A DNA stretch of 64,000 nt from contig CAUYUJ010014331.1 of NCBI GenBank assembly GCA_963575745.1, forward strand, positions 1-64,000. Direction: 5' to 3'. Shown piece after piece: positions 51,141 to 62,270 of the stretch. The notes beneath the pieces are model-generated. The model worked only from the letters and a program-made list of their open reading frames with translations. It was not told where the DNA came from and did not search any database. Position numbers and translations under genes: made by a program. This DNA comes from Prorocentrum cordatum (lineage: Eukaryota; Sar; Dinophyceae; Prorocentrales; Prorocentraceae). The first letter of the stretch is position 1. Every line of letters starts with the position of its first letter.

Positions 51141-51905
51141 CATGATCATGATCATGATCATGATCATGATCATGATGATGATGGTGATGATGATGGTGGT
51201 GTTGATGATAATGATGCTGCTGATGATGGGGAGGAGGAGGGGGAAGAGGATGAGGAGGAGGAGGAGGAGATGGAGGAGGAGGAGACGGAGGTGTCGGAAA
51301 TACTGCCGGTGGAGGGGATGGATGGATGATGAGGAGGAGGTGGCGGAGGGATTAGGAGTCAGAAATCATGGATGGTGAGGGGTGTGAGATGCTGGAGACA
51401 GTCAGCTTGAGGCGGGAGGAGGTATGAGGGGGAGTGAAGTGTGAGGAGGACGGAAGAGAATGCTACGGAGGCGCGAGGAGAGAGTTGGGAAAGCGAGGAT
51501 TGAGAAGCGGCAAGGAGGAGCGAGGAGGGATGCAGGATTTAGCAGGGAGTGAAGCAGGGCATAGGCGGGAGCGTGTGATGATGACGGTTGTGGCGGTGAT
51601 CATGTTGATGTTGATGGTCATGTTGATGACGACGATGCCGACGGTGATCATGTTGTTGATGATGTTGATGATGATGTTGGTGGGGATGATGATGGTGATG
51701 ATGTTGCTTATGCTGAGCATGATGAGGATGACGATGGCCGGTGATGATGATGATGCTGATCGATGATGATGATGACGATGATGCTGATCATGACGATGAT
51801 CATGATCATGATCATGATGATGATCATGATGATGATGCTGGTGATGATGATGTTGATGATGATGGTGGTGATGATGATGATGTTGCCGATGATGATGATG
51901 ATGAA

Positions 51906-51954
<49 letters not shown>

Positions 51955-52548
51955 GTGATGTTTGTGATGGTGGTGATGATGATGATGATGATGATGATGA
52001 TGAGGAGGATGAGGATGAGGATGAGGATGAGGATGAGGATGAGGATGAGGATGGGGAGGAGGAGGAAGAGGAGGAGCAGGAGGAGGAGGAGGAGGAGGAG
52101 GAGACGGAGGTTTCGGAAATACTGCCGGCGGAGGGGATGGATGGATGATGAGGAGGAGGTGGCGGAGGGATTAGGAGTCAGAAATCATGGATGGTGAGGG
52201 GTGTGAGATGCTGGAGACAGTCAGCTTGAGGCGGGAGGAGGTATGAGGGGGAGTGAAGTGGGAGGAGGACGGAAGATAATGCTATGGAGGCGCGAGGAGA
52301 GAGTTTGGAAAGCGAGGATTGTCAAGCGGCAAGGAGGAGCGAGGAGGGATGAAGGATTTGGCAGGGAGTGAAGCAGGGCATAGGCGGGAGCGTGTGATGA
52401 TGACGGTTGTGGCGGTGATCATGTTGATGTTGATGGTCATGTTGATGACGACGATGCCGACGGTGATCATGTTGTTGATGATGTTGATGATGATGGTGAT
52501 GATGCTGTTGATGTTGAACATTATTATGATGATGATGATGACGATGCC

Positions 52549-52605
<57 letters not shown>

Positions 52606-52960
52606 AATGCTTATTATTATGCTTATGATTATGCTTATGCTTTTGCTTATGCTTGTGATGATCACGGTGATGATGATGACGATGATGCTACTGATGATGA
52701 TGATGTTGATGGTGATGGTGTTGATGATGATTATGATGATGATTATGCTGATGCTGATGATGCTGAGGATGCTGATGATGCTGATGCTGATGCTGTTGAT
52801 GATGATGATGCTGATGATGGTGATTGTGATGGTGATGGTGATGATGATGCTGATGGCGACGACGACGATGATGATGCTGAATTTATGATGATAAGGGTGA
52901 TGATGCTGATGATGATGACGATGATGCTGATGACGATGATGATTAGTATTGTGAAAATCT
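51045..52960. repeat. (GAT)n field with 819-bp-offset duplication
   Basis: GAT triplets with GCT, CAT and TTAT variants. A non-triplet segment (51280-51690), including ACTGCCGG and GGATTAGGAGTCAGAAATCA, recurs at 52099-52509 with very few changes, always offset by 819 bp. Confidence 0.9.
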
Positions 52961-53602
52961 GGGATTGGGGAGGAGCAACATGAGGATGAGGTTGGCATCG
53001 TCCCACTCTGCAGGAGGACAGCGTCAGCACCACCGACGACAGCGAGGACCCGCTGGGGAGGGGGGCTCTTTCTTGGTCTCTCTTCCCGCTCGCGTGCCGC
53101 ATGCAGGAAAGGCTTTCCCCCCCAATCTTCCTCCTTCGTCTTTCCCTCATCTCCTCCTTCCTCGCCCTCTTCCCATTCTGTCCGGCCAGTTCTTGCATGG
53201 TGGGGACCCCGTCCCATCAGCTGGGATGTTGACGGTTTTCATTTCCCAAGTTGAATTTCGTTGCTTGTCTTCGCCTTATGTCTACGCATGGAAAACGTCA
53301 AGGAAAAGGCCCTCCCCCCGCTCCTGCGCGCGCACGGCTCCCGATGTGCTCGGCGCTGCTCTACCGTTCCCTGCCACTTTCTAGGCATCCAGCGGACACC
53401 TCCAGGAGACCTCCTGGAGACCTAACCTGCTTCAACCGCCTTCAGGGGCATCTGGAGACGTTCGGAGCGCTCTTTCCCCTGCTCGCCTCCCGGGTCGGAC
53501 AAGGGTCAGAGGGGGAGGGGATAGGACAAGGGCTGGGGGGCGAGGTCTCGCATCTGGGGGCCTGTGGAGACCTTCGGACGCCTCCTTCCCCCGCTTCCCT
53601 CC
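52961..53602. other. Unassigned stretch
   Basis: No gene seen. Short CTCCAGGAGACC-type duplications near 53400 and 53565. Confidence 0.35.
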
Positions 53603-53832
53603 CCTCCCTCGCGTCGGGCGAAGAGTAGGAGGGAGAGGAAGGGAACGGGGGGGGGGGGCAGGCGAAATGTGCTGCGTGCGGCTGGTTTTGGCCCCGCCGC
53701 TAGGCGCTTCCCGCGATACAGTCGCGCCTATGGCGCCGGGAGGCACCGGGAAAAGCAGCTACGCCGAGCTGGTTCGCTGACGTCCGACGCCCCCCCTTCG
53801 CCGACAGCCCCGTTCTCCCGACCCGGCTCTCC
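53603..53832. mobile_element. TIR element L, copy 2
   Basis: GAAATGTGCTGCGTGCGGCT, GGTTTTGGCC and the inverse arm AAAGCAGCTACGCCGAGCTG match copy 1 at 5366. The inner GGCGCCGGGAGGCACCGGG is shared. Confidence 0.55.
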
Positions 53833-54247
53833 CTCTCCCCTCCCCGCTGTGCTACCTCCTCGTCGTCCTCGATCTCTTTACTACCCCCCCTCTCTCCTCC
53901 CTCCTCGTGGGCCTCCTCGTCGTCCTCGATCCTGCATGCTCTCCTCCGGGGAGGAGGAGGAGGAGGAGGAGGAGGAGGAGGAGGAGGAGGATCCTGCACG
54001 CTCTCCTCCGGCCTCGCTGCCCTCGCTGTGGTCGAGGGGACGGCTCGACCACGGTGCCCCGGCAGCCCGCGGCAAGGCCTCGGCTTGCCGACGACAGGAG
54101 CAGCGCCTCCCCGACCCCGCGGCGATCGGCAGGGACGTTTTTTGGCCCCGGCGTCGCCTCGGCACGGCCCGGTCAGCTCGACGACGTTCGAGCCTCGAGG
54201 ATCGCGGCTCCGACTTTTTCGAGGATCGAGCTTCGAGGATCCGAAGG
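53833..54247. other. Unassigned; short GGA tract
   Basis: 53955-53991 is pure GGA. CTCCTCGTCGTCCTCGATC is duplicated around 53850 and 53905, and ATCCTGCACGCTCTCCTCCG around 53930 and 53990, on either side of the GGA tract. Confidence 0.5.
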
Positions 54248-54390
54248 TTCCGAAGGTTCCGAGGGTTCCGAAGGTTCCGAAGGTTCCGAAGGTTCCGAAG
54301 GTTCGAGGATCGAGCTTCGAGGATCGAGCACCAAGCTTCGAGGGTCGAGCTTCGAGGTTCGAGCTGCCAGGATCGAGGATCGAGGTTCGC
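54248..54390. repeat. CCGAAGGTT and TTCGAGGATCGAGC repeats
   Basis: Six to seven 9-bp GGTTCCGAA units, then TTCGAGGATCGAG modules of about 14-20 bp. Confidence 0.85.
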
Positions 54391-54677
54391 CGACGGTGTG
54401 CTGATCGTCCTGAGGCGCCCGGAGGAGGAGGTGGAGGAGCAACGGGTGGGGGGGAGCGGAGGAGGAGGAGGAGGAGGAGGAGGAGGAAAAGGAGGAGGAG
54501 GAGGACGAGGAGGAGGAGGAGGAGGAGGAGGAGGAGGAGGAGGAGGAAGGAGGACGGCGACCGAGGACGGCGGCGACGACGACGACGACCTCGTGACGAG
54601 CACGACGCGGGCGACGGCGAGGGGCGAAGAGTGCGCCGACCGCGGGGACGCCAGGCCAGCGACGAGGACCCCCCGAG
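54391..54677. repeat. (GGA)n tract and CGA triplets
   Basis: 54418-54553 GGA, then CGGCGACGACGACGAC to 54590 and GC-rich sequence. Confidence 0.8.
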
Positions 54678-55167
54678 CGAGACCACGAGCCCGGTGTCGG
54701 TGGCCTCCGGGGTTCGCCCGCCCCGCGCTGGGAGGGGCGGGGCTCCTGTATCACCACCCACCAAAACACCCCAACCCAACCCGAAGGCTCAGATTTACCC
54801 TCGATTTCCAGTGGGGGGGGGTCGGGAAACATCGAAAAAACACATGTGGAACCCTTACCCCCGCCAACCCGAATTTCGGGTCTTCGGGTTGGGTTGGGGT
54901 GGTCTGGTAGGTAGTCACTGTATCACCCTGCTCCCAGACCCCCTCGAGTCATGAAGAAGTCACGCCTGGAGGTTTTCCATGATCTTCGGCCTCGAAGGGC
55001 CCTTACCGGGCGAGACCACGAGCCCGGTGTCGGTGGCCTCCGGGGTTCGCCTGCCCCGCGCTGGAGGGGGGGGCTCCTGGATCACCCTGCTCCCCCCTCG
55101 AGTCATGCAGAAATCACGCCTGGAGGTTTTTCCTGATTTTCGGCCTCTATAAAGGGCCCTCACCGGG
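54678..55167 (+). repeat. Tandem duplication with filled and empty sites
   Basis: Unit 1 (54678-55010) and unit 2 (55011-55167) share CGAGACCACGAGCCCGGTGT through CTCGAGTCATG and CACGCCTGGAGGTTTT. Unit 1 alone contains element D. Confidence 0.9.
54756..54917. mobile_element. TIR element D, copy 2 (162 bp)
   Basis: ACCCACCAAAACACCCCAAC is inverted as GTTGGGGTGGTCTGGTAGG at the other end. A perfect 10-bp target duplication CTGTATCACC lies at 54746-54755 and 54918-54927. The empty counterpart at 55077-55086 reads CTGGATCACC once. Confidence 0.92.
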
Positions 55168-55275
55168 CTTCGGGACCGTCAAAACCGTTGAGGATGGAAA
55201 GCCAGTCATGGGGAATGGATCGAGACATATTGTGGCCGATTATACGAAACAAACATGAAGTCGGGGGTCTGGGAT
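55088..55275 (+). repeat. Dispersed repeat P
   Basis: CTCGAGTCATG, GGCCTC, CTCACCGGGCTTCGGGACCG, TCAAAACCG and GGGAATGGATCGAGAC match 62095-62270. A partial copy is in 54935-55010. Confidence 0.65.
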
Positions 55276-55285
55276 CTAGACCTCC

Positions 55286-55580
55286 CACATGGGGTCCGAG
55301 TAGATGGCGTCGGAGGATCGCGCCTCATCGCCGATGCATCGGCGATACGGCTCGATGTGGAGCCCGTTTTTCTTCACGCATCGCCAGTGCATCACCGATG
55401 CATCGCCGATGCATCGCCGGGCATCGCCGATGGTGCCGATGCATCGCCGTTGCTCCTCGGGAACATTCAATCACATAAACATGAAAGTGTCGGAGGTCTG
55501 CGCGGATGTCTGGGATAGTGAACCCGCGCGAACCTCCGAAAGTTGATGTTTATGTCAGTGTTTGTTCCCCTAGCTCCCCT
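55286..55580 (+). repeat. A plus B composite, copy 3
   Basis: Element A part: ATGGGGTCCGAGTAGATGGC, GTCGGAGGATCGCGCC, TCGATGTGGAGCCCG and CATCGCCGATG units. Then B arms: GTCGGAGGTCTGCGCGGATG and AACCCGCGCGAACCTCCGAA, then TTGATGTTTATGTCAGTG. Confidence 0.65.
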
Positions 55581-56034
55581 CCCCACGCCCAGCTCACGCA
55601 GTACGATGTTGCTGCATCGATGTTTCGGCAGCCCTTGCCTTGGGAGAGCGGATTCGGGGCCAAGCACGCCCCCATCCCACAGCTCCCTTCCGCTGCTCCG
55701 TTGATGGGAATGTCTGTTTCTTGCACGGGGACGCCCTCACTGAAGCTGAAGCTCACTGAGGGGCGCCCCATGCAGGCCTCACGCGATAAGCCGAGGCCCT
55801 GCATCAGAATACATACGAGGTGTTAGTCTATCGATAGGGAACTCGCCACCCAAACGTCTGTACATTTTTACATCTTTTCTCTTCCCTGCATGGGGCTGTG
55901 GCTATTGGTATTGGAGTCCCTGAGGACGCTGCCATTCCCCTCCCCCTGGGGCGGTCGCCCTTGCGGGGGGTGGGGGGCTGATCGGACTCATTCGCAGGCC
56001 GACAGATTTTCCTCTCGAGCCCCCCGGATCCCAG
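55581..56034. other. Unassigned stretch
   Basis: No gene or repeat. Confidence 0.35.
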
Positions 56035-56180
56035 ATGACGACGACGACCACGGGCCGACCGACCGATGGCGACGACCGACCGACCGATGACGACGACGAC
56101 CCACCGAACGACGCGCCGACCGACCGACCAGCCAGCCGACCGACCAGCCAGCCCACCAACGACGACAACGATCGGGACTT
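56035..56180. repeat. GACGAC / GACCGACC repeat
   Basis: CGACGACGACC, then GACCGACCGAC and CAGCCAGCCGACC units. Confidence 0.75.
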
Positions 56181-57409
56181 CCCCACAAAGATATGTGTAG
56201 GTTTTCTTGAAAGGATCCACGAAGCCTCCACGTCATGAACGGGCTCCGGAAGATCGATACGTGGATTCACCATACTTTTGCATTCACACTACCGGGATTC
56301 ACTGGGATCCATGGTTTTCATACTAGAGGGAATTCGTTCGGCCTGGGGATGAAAGAAATGGCGCCCCTTCTGTCCTTCACCGAGAATTCCTGCATGGGCG
56401 AGAAACTCCAGGGGCCAGCGCCTTTAGATGCCTGTTGTTTTGTTTGTGTGTGGGTGTGCAAGACACCGTATGAATTCCCACCGGTTTCCCGTGCGATCCA
56501 GCCGCCTCTGCTCGCGCGCGTTTCGGTTGGGCCGAAGCGGGGAATTGGCGAACACGCCGCGTCCAATGGCGGGCCGAGGCGAGGCGTTGTATTCATGCTC
56601 CTCTCCCTCCTCATCTAGCGTACACGCGGTTGAAGAGGAGGGCCCTCCTTTTCTTCCTCTTTCTTCTGATGTGGGGCTGTCGTCGCAGCCGCCGTCCACG
56701 CTGCAGTCGAACGTCAGTGTCGCCGTCTGTCTGTCGTCGTTCGTTGCCGATCGACGCCGATGATCGGTGATCGGGTTCGAGGGTGGCGGCAAAGTATAAA
56801 GCAACGAGTTTGCGAGCATAGGATCTTACACAGGCAGTATTGCCGATTGGATTTTATGAGGAAGGGGGCAAAAGGCAGCAGTAACCGGCAAAGCGGAGAA
56901 GAGGAGAGGGGCAGTAAAGGACGTGGAGGGCCAGGCAACGTATCGGCCACGCGGCCCGGACAATGGAGACGATGAGGGGAAAAGGAAAGGTTGTGGAGAG
57001 TTGCGCCGATACAGAGGAGGTGGAGTTGCAATCGTTTTGAAAACGTATCGAAAGTGGTTCCAAACGAGCAATTTCGATCGTTGTCCTGGGGGAGGTGGAC
57101 ACGTTGAAAATTTGCTCGTTGCCCACTGCAATTTACAGCTTATTCTTTCTGCAGTTCCTCCTGCCTTTCCAGTTTATCTGCTAGTGCTTGCGAGTAGGTG
57201 ACTATACAAACACAGCGCTGCGAGACAGACCAGAAAACCATTTAACAACAAAACAGCTAATTCATAATCCTCGGAACTACAGACAACGGCTCCGCACATT
57301 GTCGTTGCAATTGGTGGGTCAAAATAGCGAATTGCGGCGGAGATTTGAAAACGAGAGAAAACATCGGCGGTGGTCCACTATGACAAAATGAGGTTTTAGG
57401 GTAAAGTTG
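56181..57409. other. Unassigned, lower-GC stretch
   Basis: The longest repeat-poor block outside the LINE. Open frames on both strands show no recognised domains. Confidence 0.35.
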
Positions 57410-57560
57410 CAATTTTTACAACGGCGTTGTTTGAGGTCCTCGCGGATATGTTGGATCGGCGCTGGACGCCCTGGGAGAGATTCCCAGCGCCGATCGAATG
57501 AATCCGCGCGGACCCCCGAAATTATGTTCATGCTGCTCTGTGCCTTCAGGACCGCCCCTC
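57410..57560. mobile_element. TIR element B, compact copy
   Basis: TGAGGTCCTCGCGGATATGT, TGGATCGGCGCTGG is inverted as CCAGCGCCGATCGAATGAAT, CCGCGCGGACC. Only about 16 bp separate the arms. Followed by ATTATGTTCATGCTGCTCTG. Confidence 0.7.
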
Positions 57561-57807
57561 GGCGCCTGACAGAATCTTGCTGGCGCGCCCTTCTCGGACA
57601 CCGTCCCGGGAATGTCGGATTCCGCCCGCCTCCTGCATGCGGAGCAGGGGCAGGAAGCCCCAAAAAGGGGTCCAAGAGGGATGGAATCCGCATCGACCTT
57701 CGGGTGGGTCACACCGCGACCACCCCCCTCTTGATCTGTGCCAAGTGAGGCGTTCCGAAACGGGGGCCTTGCCTTCGAGGGATCGAGGTTTCCCCCCGCC
57801 CCGAGGG
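57561..57807. other. Unassigned spacer
   Basis: No repeat. Open on both strands. Confidence 0.3.
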
Positions 57808-57960
57808 CCAGCGTGGTCCAACGAGCACGCGGCGGACTGGTACTCCTGGGGCGACCAAGACGGGGGTGACGACGAGGGGCGTGTGGACGAAATGGCAAGG
57901 GCCACGACAGCCCCCCAATTTCGTGGCGCCTCCTCCCACTCTGACACGACCCCTCGAGTC
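57808..57960 (+). CDS. Exon-like fragment, unknown protein
   Basis: The frame reads PAWSNEHAADWYSWGDQDGG, then DDEGRVDEMARATTAPQFRG, ending before TCTCAGGAGG. Aromatic- and acid-rich, not low-complexity. No family, start or splice site could be fixed. Confidence 0.22.
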
Positions 57961-58497
57961 TCAGGAGGGGAAAAAACACACAGACACAATTAATCGTCGA
58001 TTCCCAGGAAAATATAGGAAAATATGGGGAGTGGGGGGGAAGACAAAATCCCAGAAAATATAGGAAAATATGGAGAATATTTTTATGTGTGTGTATTTAT
58101 TTGTGTGTCCTGGGGCCCCTTCAGAGTCCCCACTTTCGCCCGCTCGCATGCTTCGGGCCACGAGGCGCACCCCCCCGAGTATTGCGGTGTCCTGCAGACG
58201 GTCCGCGGACGCCCCCGTCTTGGACGCCCCCCGTCTTGGGCGCCCCCCGTCCTGGACGCCCCCCGAGGTGCCTGCGGTGCCCTGCGGACGCTCCCGCGGG
58301 GAGAGCCCGGAGGGCTCTCTGCGCCCCCAGGGCCGGGCCTCTCGGGTCCCCTTCACGTCGGGCCCGTCCCTCTGCCGGGGGAGTATTCAAAAATGGCCAA
58401 GCAAATACTCGGAGAACTATTTTTAAGGCATTTGTTTTGACACATGTTGGAGAATGTGTGGGACATTGCTATTTCTCGTCGAAAATTCTTTCACCAT
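57961..58497. other. Unassigned; AAAATATAGG repeat
   Basis: CAGGAAAATATAGGAAAATATGG-like sequence occurs twice (58008 and 58052). CCCCCCGTCTTGGGCG units near 58220-58265. The rest is unassigned. Confidence 0.5.
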
Positions 58498-58590
58498 TTT
58501 TGAGCATTTGTGGAACATTTTCATGTTTCGTCGAAGATCCGCCTGTAGGAGGACAGGCCCGACCGAAGGGTCCCTCCTGCTACGCCTGCA
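58498..58590 (+). repeat. Dispersed repeat R, copy 1
   Basis: CATGTTTCGTCGAAGATCCG, AGGACAGGCCCGACCGAAGG and TCCCTCCTGCTACGCC are repeated at 58902-59003. Confidence 0.8.
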
Positions 58591-58901
58591 AAAGGGCTGA
58601 TTCAAAAATCACAGGTCAGGTGAAGTCGAGCGAGCCTTTTACCGTACGGTGCGTGAACAGGGTGAACACAAGACAACATGCAAGCGAGGCAGTCCGAGAG
58701 CCTTCAGCGCGCGGTCCACGCTCTCCCCCCGCGCGTTCCCACGCTCGCGCTGCACCGCCCCCTGGGCGGAAGTAAGCAGCGAGTCGCTCCCGGGAGCCTG
58801 CGAGCTCGAGACAATCTTATTCCCTTTTTTGAGGCTCCATGTCTGCTCAGTCTTCGCTGTTAGGTAAACAGCAAAAAAATATTCGGATTATTCTCTGATC
58901 A
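58591..58901. other. Unassigned stretch
   Basis: Between the two R copies. Nothing recognised. Confidence 0.35.
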
Positions 58902-59003
58902 TTTTTAATTATTTTCTAGCACTTGCTGAATATGTTATGTTTCGTCGAAAATCCGCCTGTGGGAGGACAGGCCCGACCGAAGGGTCCCTCCTGCTACGCC
59001 TTC
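58902..59003 (+). repeat. Dispersed repeat R, copy 2
   Basis: As copy 1, with TATGTTTCGTCGAAAATCCG. Confidence 0.8.
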
Positions 59004-59570
59004 TGCCTCACCAGACTCCCGGCGCCCCGAAGCACTGCGACCGCACCCCTCGGGCCCCCGTCGTTCCTGCGGCACCTCTCCTGGGCGAGGTCGGTCCGGT
59101 GCGGGCCTTTGGGGCCTCCCAGACTTGGGGCGAGAACGCCCGTCGGCCTCGGATGGCCACGCTGACCCGGGAGGTCTCTTCAGAGGCGTCAGGGCGGGCA
59201 ATGTTTTTACCCACATCCAGTGCGTCCTGGAGTTTCGGACTCTCCTCCCAAGAAACATGAGGCGCACTGGATATGGATTACAATCTGCCTCCAAAAGGCT
59301 CAATGTTTATCCATATGGTGCGCCTCGGCCTTGCGGCGCCCCTTCCAAGAAAGTCCAAGACGCACTGGATATGGACACAAATATTGCCCGCAGTCAGGGC
59401 GCGAGGCCTGGCTCCTGGAGGGCTCCGGAGACCTCCAGGCCCCCCCCCCCCCCCCCCCGAAGTGAGAGATCCTCGGAGAGCCTTCCGAAGATTTGCGGAC
59501 CCCGACGCAGGCACTGCTCGGGGGGCCTTGCTCGTGTGGCTGATGGGGTGGCTCGTGCGCTTTCAGAACC
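59004..59570. other. Unassigned; short duplications and C-run
   Basis: GCGCACTGGATATGGA-type sequence is repeated near 59218, 59262 and 59353. A C-run lies at 59441-59458. Confidence 0.45.
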
Positions 59571-59710
59571 GCTTGTGAGGATGTCTCGGGCGAGGTGCGG
59601 GCTTTTCAGTATTTGCAACGGGGGAGCCGCCAGTGTGGGGACAGTCGGGATTCGCACCCAGGCTGTGGGGATGTCTCAGGCGGTCTGCCGGCTTGGTGGA
59701 TTGGGCTTGC
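59571..59710 (+). repeat. 150-bp satellite fragment
   Basis: GTGAGGATGTCTCGGGCGAG, GGGGGAGCCGCCAG and GTGGGGATGTCTCAGGCGGT follow the 152-bp unit. Confidence 0.75.
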
Positions 59711-59727
59711 GTGCGTGCGAGGCGCTG

Positions 59728-59945
59728 GAGGAGGAGGAGGAGGAGGAGGAAGAGAGGGAGGAGGAGGAGGAGGAGGAGGAGGAGGAGGAGGAGGAGGAGG
59801 AAGAGGAGGAGGAGGAGGAGGAAGAGACGGAGGAGGAGGAGGAGGAGGAAGAGACGGAGGAGGAGGAGGAGGAAGAGACGGAGGAGGAGGAGGAGGAGGA
59901 GGAAAAGACGGAGGAGGAGGGCTGCAGCGGAGGAGGGAGGAGAAC
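59728..59945. repeat. (GGA)n tract with GAGACGGAGG units
   Basis: GGA triplets with GAAGAGACGGA interruptions every 35-50 bp. Confidence 0.9.
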
Positions 59946-59974
59946 TGAACAGGAGGAGGGAGGGGTAGGAGGAT

Positions 59975-60445
59975 CTGCGATCAGGCAGACTGTGAGGACG
60001 TCTCGAGCGAGGCGCTTGTTTCAAGACCCCAAGGGGGAGCCGCCAGAGAGGGGTATCTACTTGGACGCCTCCGCCTCACCTCCCCCATCCCCCTCCCTCA
60101 GGCTCACACTGAGATCCTCTCGCACTCAGACTCACACATACTCAGACTCACACACATTCAGATTCACAGTCTGAATAACTCATGCTCGGATTCATCATTC
60201 TCCGACTCGCTCAAACGCAGACTCATTCACACTCAGATTTGCTCACGCGCAGACCCACTCACACTCAGACACTCACACACACAGTCTTGCTCATACTCAG
60301 ACTTGCCCACACTCAGACTCACTCAAACTCAGGCTCACTCGCGCTCAGATTCGCTCTTACTCAAACTCACTCACACTCAGGCATGCGACTCACTCGCTCT
60401 CAGACTTGCAGACTGTGGGGATGTCTCGAGCGAACGAGTCACTCT
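59975..60445 (+). repeat. Satellite pieces around a CTCACACTCAGA minisatellite
   Basis: GAGGACGTCTCGAGCGAGGC and CAAGGGGGAGCCGCCAG, then CTACTTGGACGCCTCC, a pyrimidine run, about 25 CTCACACTCAGA units (60112-60410) and again TGTGGGGATGTCTCGAGCGA. Confidence 0.8.
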
Positions 60446-60844
60446 CACACGCAGACGCTCATCCACACGTACCAGCAGAAACACTTACCAGGAACATGAA
60501 ATGCACATATGGGGATCACCGCGTCGAGCAGTTCTTTGCGCGGGCCTATTGGCAGATTGGGACCTCAACAATACTTGGAACATCAGTTGTCCCCCGCTCC
60601 CCGCTGGCGCGGCCTGGGGCTCAAGCAGCATGGCAGGCGGCACGGTGTTGGTCTGGGATCATACAGCGTCCCCTCGGCCTACCCTGTGCATGGCAGAATG
60701 TTTGGAATCGAGCTGTTATTTGTAACGCCCGTACAGCGTCCCCTCGGCCTATCCTGTAGGGAGGACGAGGTGGGGAAGGACAAGTTTTTATTAAAGCCGA
60801 GAGCTTAGGGGGGGGGCGGGCAGCATTGAAGACTTACCTCGGTT
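60446..60844. other. Unassigned; ACAGCGTCCCCTCGGCCTA duplication
   Basis: ATACAGCGTCCCCTCGGCCT occurs at 60661 and, slightly changed, at 60731. No gene. Confidence 0.4.
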
Positions 60845-61885
60845 ACTTGGAGGGCTCTGAAAAAGCGCCCGGAGGGTTCCTGGAAGGTTCAGGGGACTCG
60901 GGGGCTGGGGAGGGGTCCAGGGCCTCTTGGATGGTTCCTCGAAGATTCCAGGGCCCCCCGAGGGTGTTTCCTAGGGGGCCTCACGAGCATTTGGAGGGTT
61001 CCTAGAAGGTTCCAGGACCTCCACGAAGGGTCCGCGGAACGTCCCAGGAGCAGCAGCACGAGTATTAGGAGCTTTGGCAGAGACACCCTGGAAAGTTGCA
61101 GGGTCTCGGATATTTCCTGGAGGGCGCCTGGGGGGTTCAGGGCTTGTCGAGGAGTCTAGGGGCCCTTGGAGGGTTCCTGGAAGGTTCCTGGGCCCCCATT
61201 CCCCGAGTGAGTGTTCCTAGGGGGCCTCACAAGCACCTGCAGGGTTCCTGCAAGGTTCCAGGGCCCATGGGAGGGTCCCTGGAAGGTTCGTGGCCATTGG
61301 AGGGTTCATGGAAGGTTCCAGGGGTCGCCGGATGGTTCCACGGGGGCCTTGCGAGCACTTGGAGGGTTCCTGGAAGGCTCCAGACCCCCTCAAGCGGTTC
61401 CTGGAAGGTTCCAGGAGTCGTTGGAGAATTCTTGGGAGAGTCCAGGTACCCGTGGAGGGTTCCAGGGAGGTCCCACGAGCATTTTTGGAGGGTTCCTGGA
61501 AGGTTCCAGGGCCCCCAGGAGGGTTCCTGGAAAGTCCGCGGGGCCGTGGAGAGGTCTAGGGCAGTCTAGGGTCGATGGGCCATTGGAGGGTTCCCGGAAT
61601 GTGCTGGAGGGTTCCAGGGGGGGTCCCGCGAGCACTTGGAGGGTTCCTGCTAATTCCCTGGAAAGTTCCTGTGGTTGTTCGAGGGGTTCAGGCGCCCCTG
61701 GAGGTTTCCTGCAAGGTTCCCGCCCCTTCAGGGTGGGGGCGGGGATGCTTTGGGAAAGTCGTTGGGGACCCGCAGAGGGCTCCTGGAAGGTTCGAGGAGC
61801 GCACGTAGGTTGTCAGGCAGGCTCCAACGCGCCAGGAGGGGGGGGGGTCTGGCGAGTTCCAGGGCTCCCAAAGCTCGGTATCGCT
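60845..61885. repeat. GGAGGGTTCCTGGAAGGTTCC minisatellite
   Basis: About 1 kb of imperfect units alternating GAGGGTTCCTGGAAGGTTCC with less regular GGGCCCC spacers. Units become irregular after about 61800. Confidence 0.85.
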
Positions 61886-61996
61886 CGGACGTGTGCACTT
61901 TTTCTCGGCGGGGGTTATGAAGGAGCACCCTGGATCATCCCACGAAACAAACACGCACGAAACTAAAAAAACAGCGAATGGACGTCCGAGCGATGG
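61886..61996. mobile_element. TIR element G, longer copy
   Basis: ATCGCTCGGACGTGTGCACT at the left and GGACGTCCGAGCGAT at the right are inverted. A shorter form is at 63453-63500. Confidence 0.6.
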
Positions 61997-62094
61997 CCAG
62001 AATGGGTTCCCAATCATTTCCTGGTGAGTGAAGTTTAAGCACATCAATATGTGGGAGCATGAGCTTGCTGGGGGTGGAGGTTTAAGCACCCGGC
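61997..62094. other. Unassigned spacer
   Basis: Nothing recognised. Confidence 0.3.
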
Positions 62095-62270
62095 CCTCGA
62101 GTCATGGAAAAAATCGACGGACGCTTGTTCTTATGTTCGGCCTCCGGCGGCCCTTACTGGGCCTCGGGACCGTCAACAAGCGACTCAGAATGAAAGACCG
62201 GTCCCAGGGAATGCGTCGAGACCTTTTTGGGGGCCGACGTTATGAAGAAATCATGGCGTCGGGGGCCTGG
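62095..62270 (+). repeat. Dispersed repeat P, copy 3
   Basis: CCCTCGAGTCATGGAAAAAA, TTCGGCCTC, ACTGGGCCTCGGGACCGTCA and GGGAATGCGTCGAGACC. Confidence 0.6.

Noticed and set aside
55828-56240. Val/Gly/Arg-rich minus-strand protein
   Set aside because: Arises from the GACC/GACGAC repeat at 56035-56180.
60845-61885. GSWKVPG / EGSRAP repeat protein
   Set aside because: Open frames come from the GGTTCCTGGAAGG minisatellite and continue in several frames at once.
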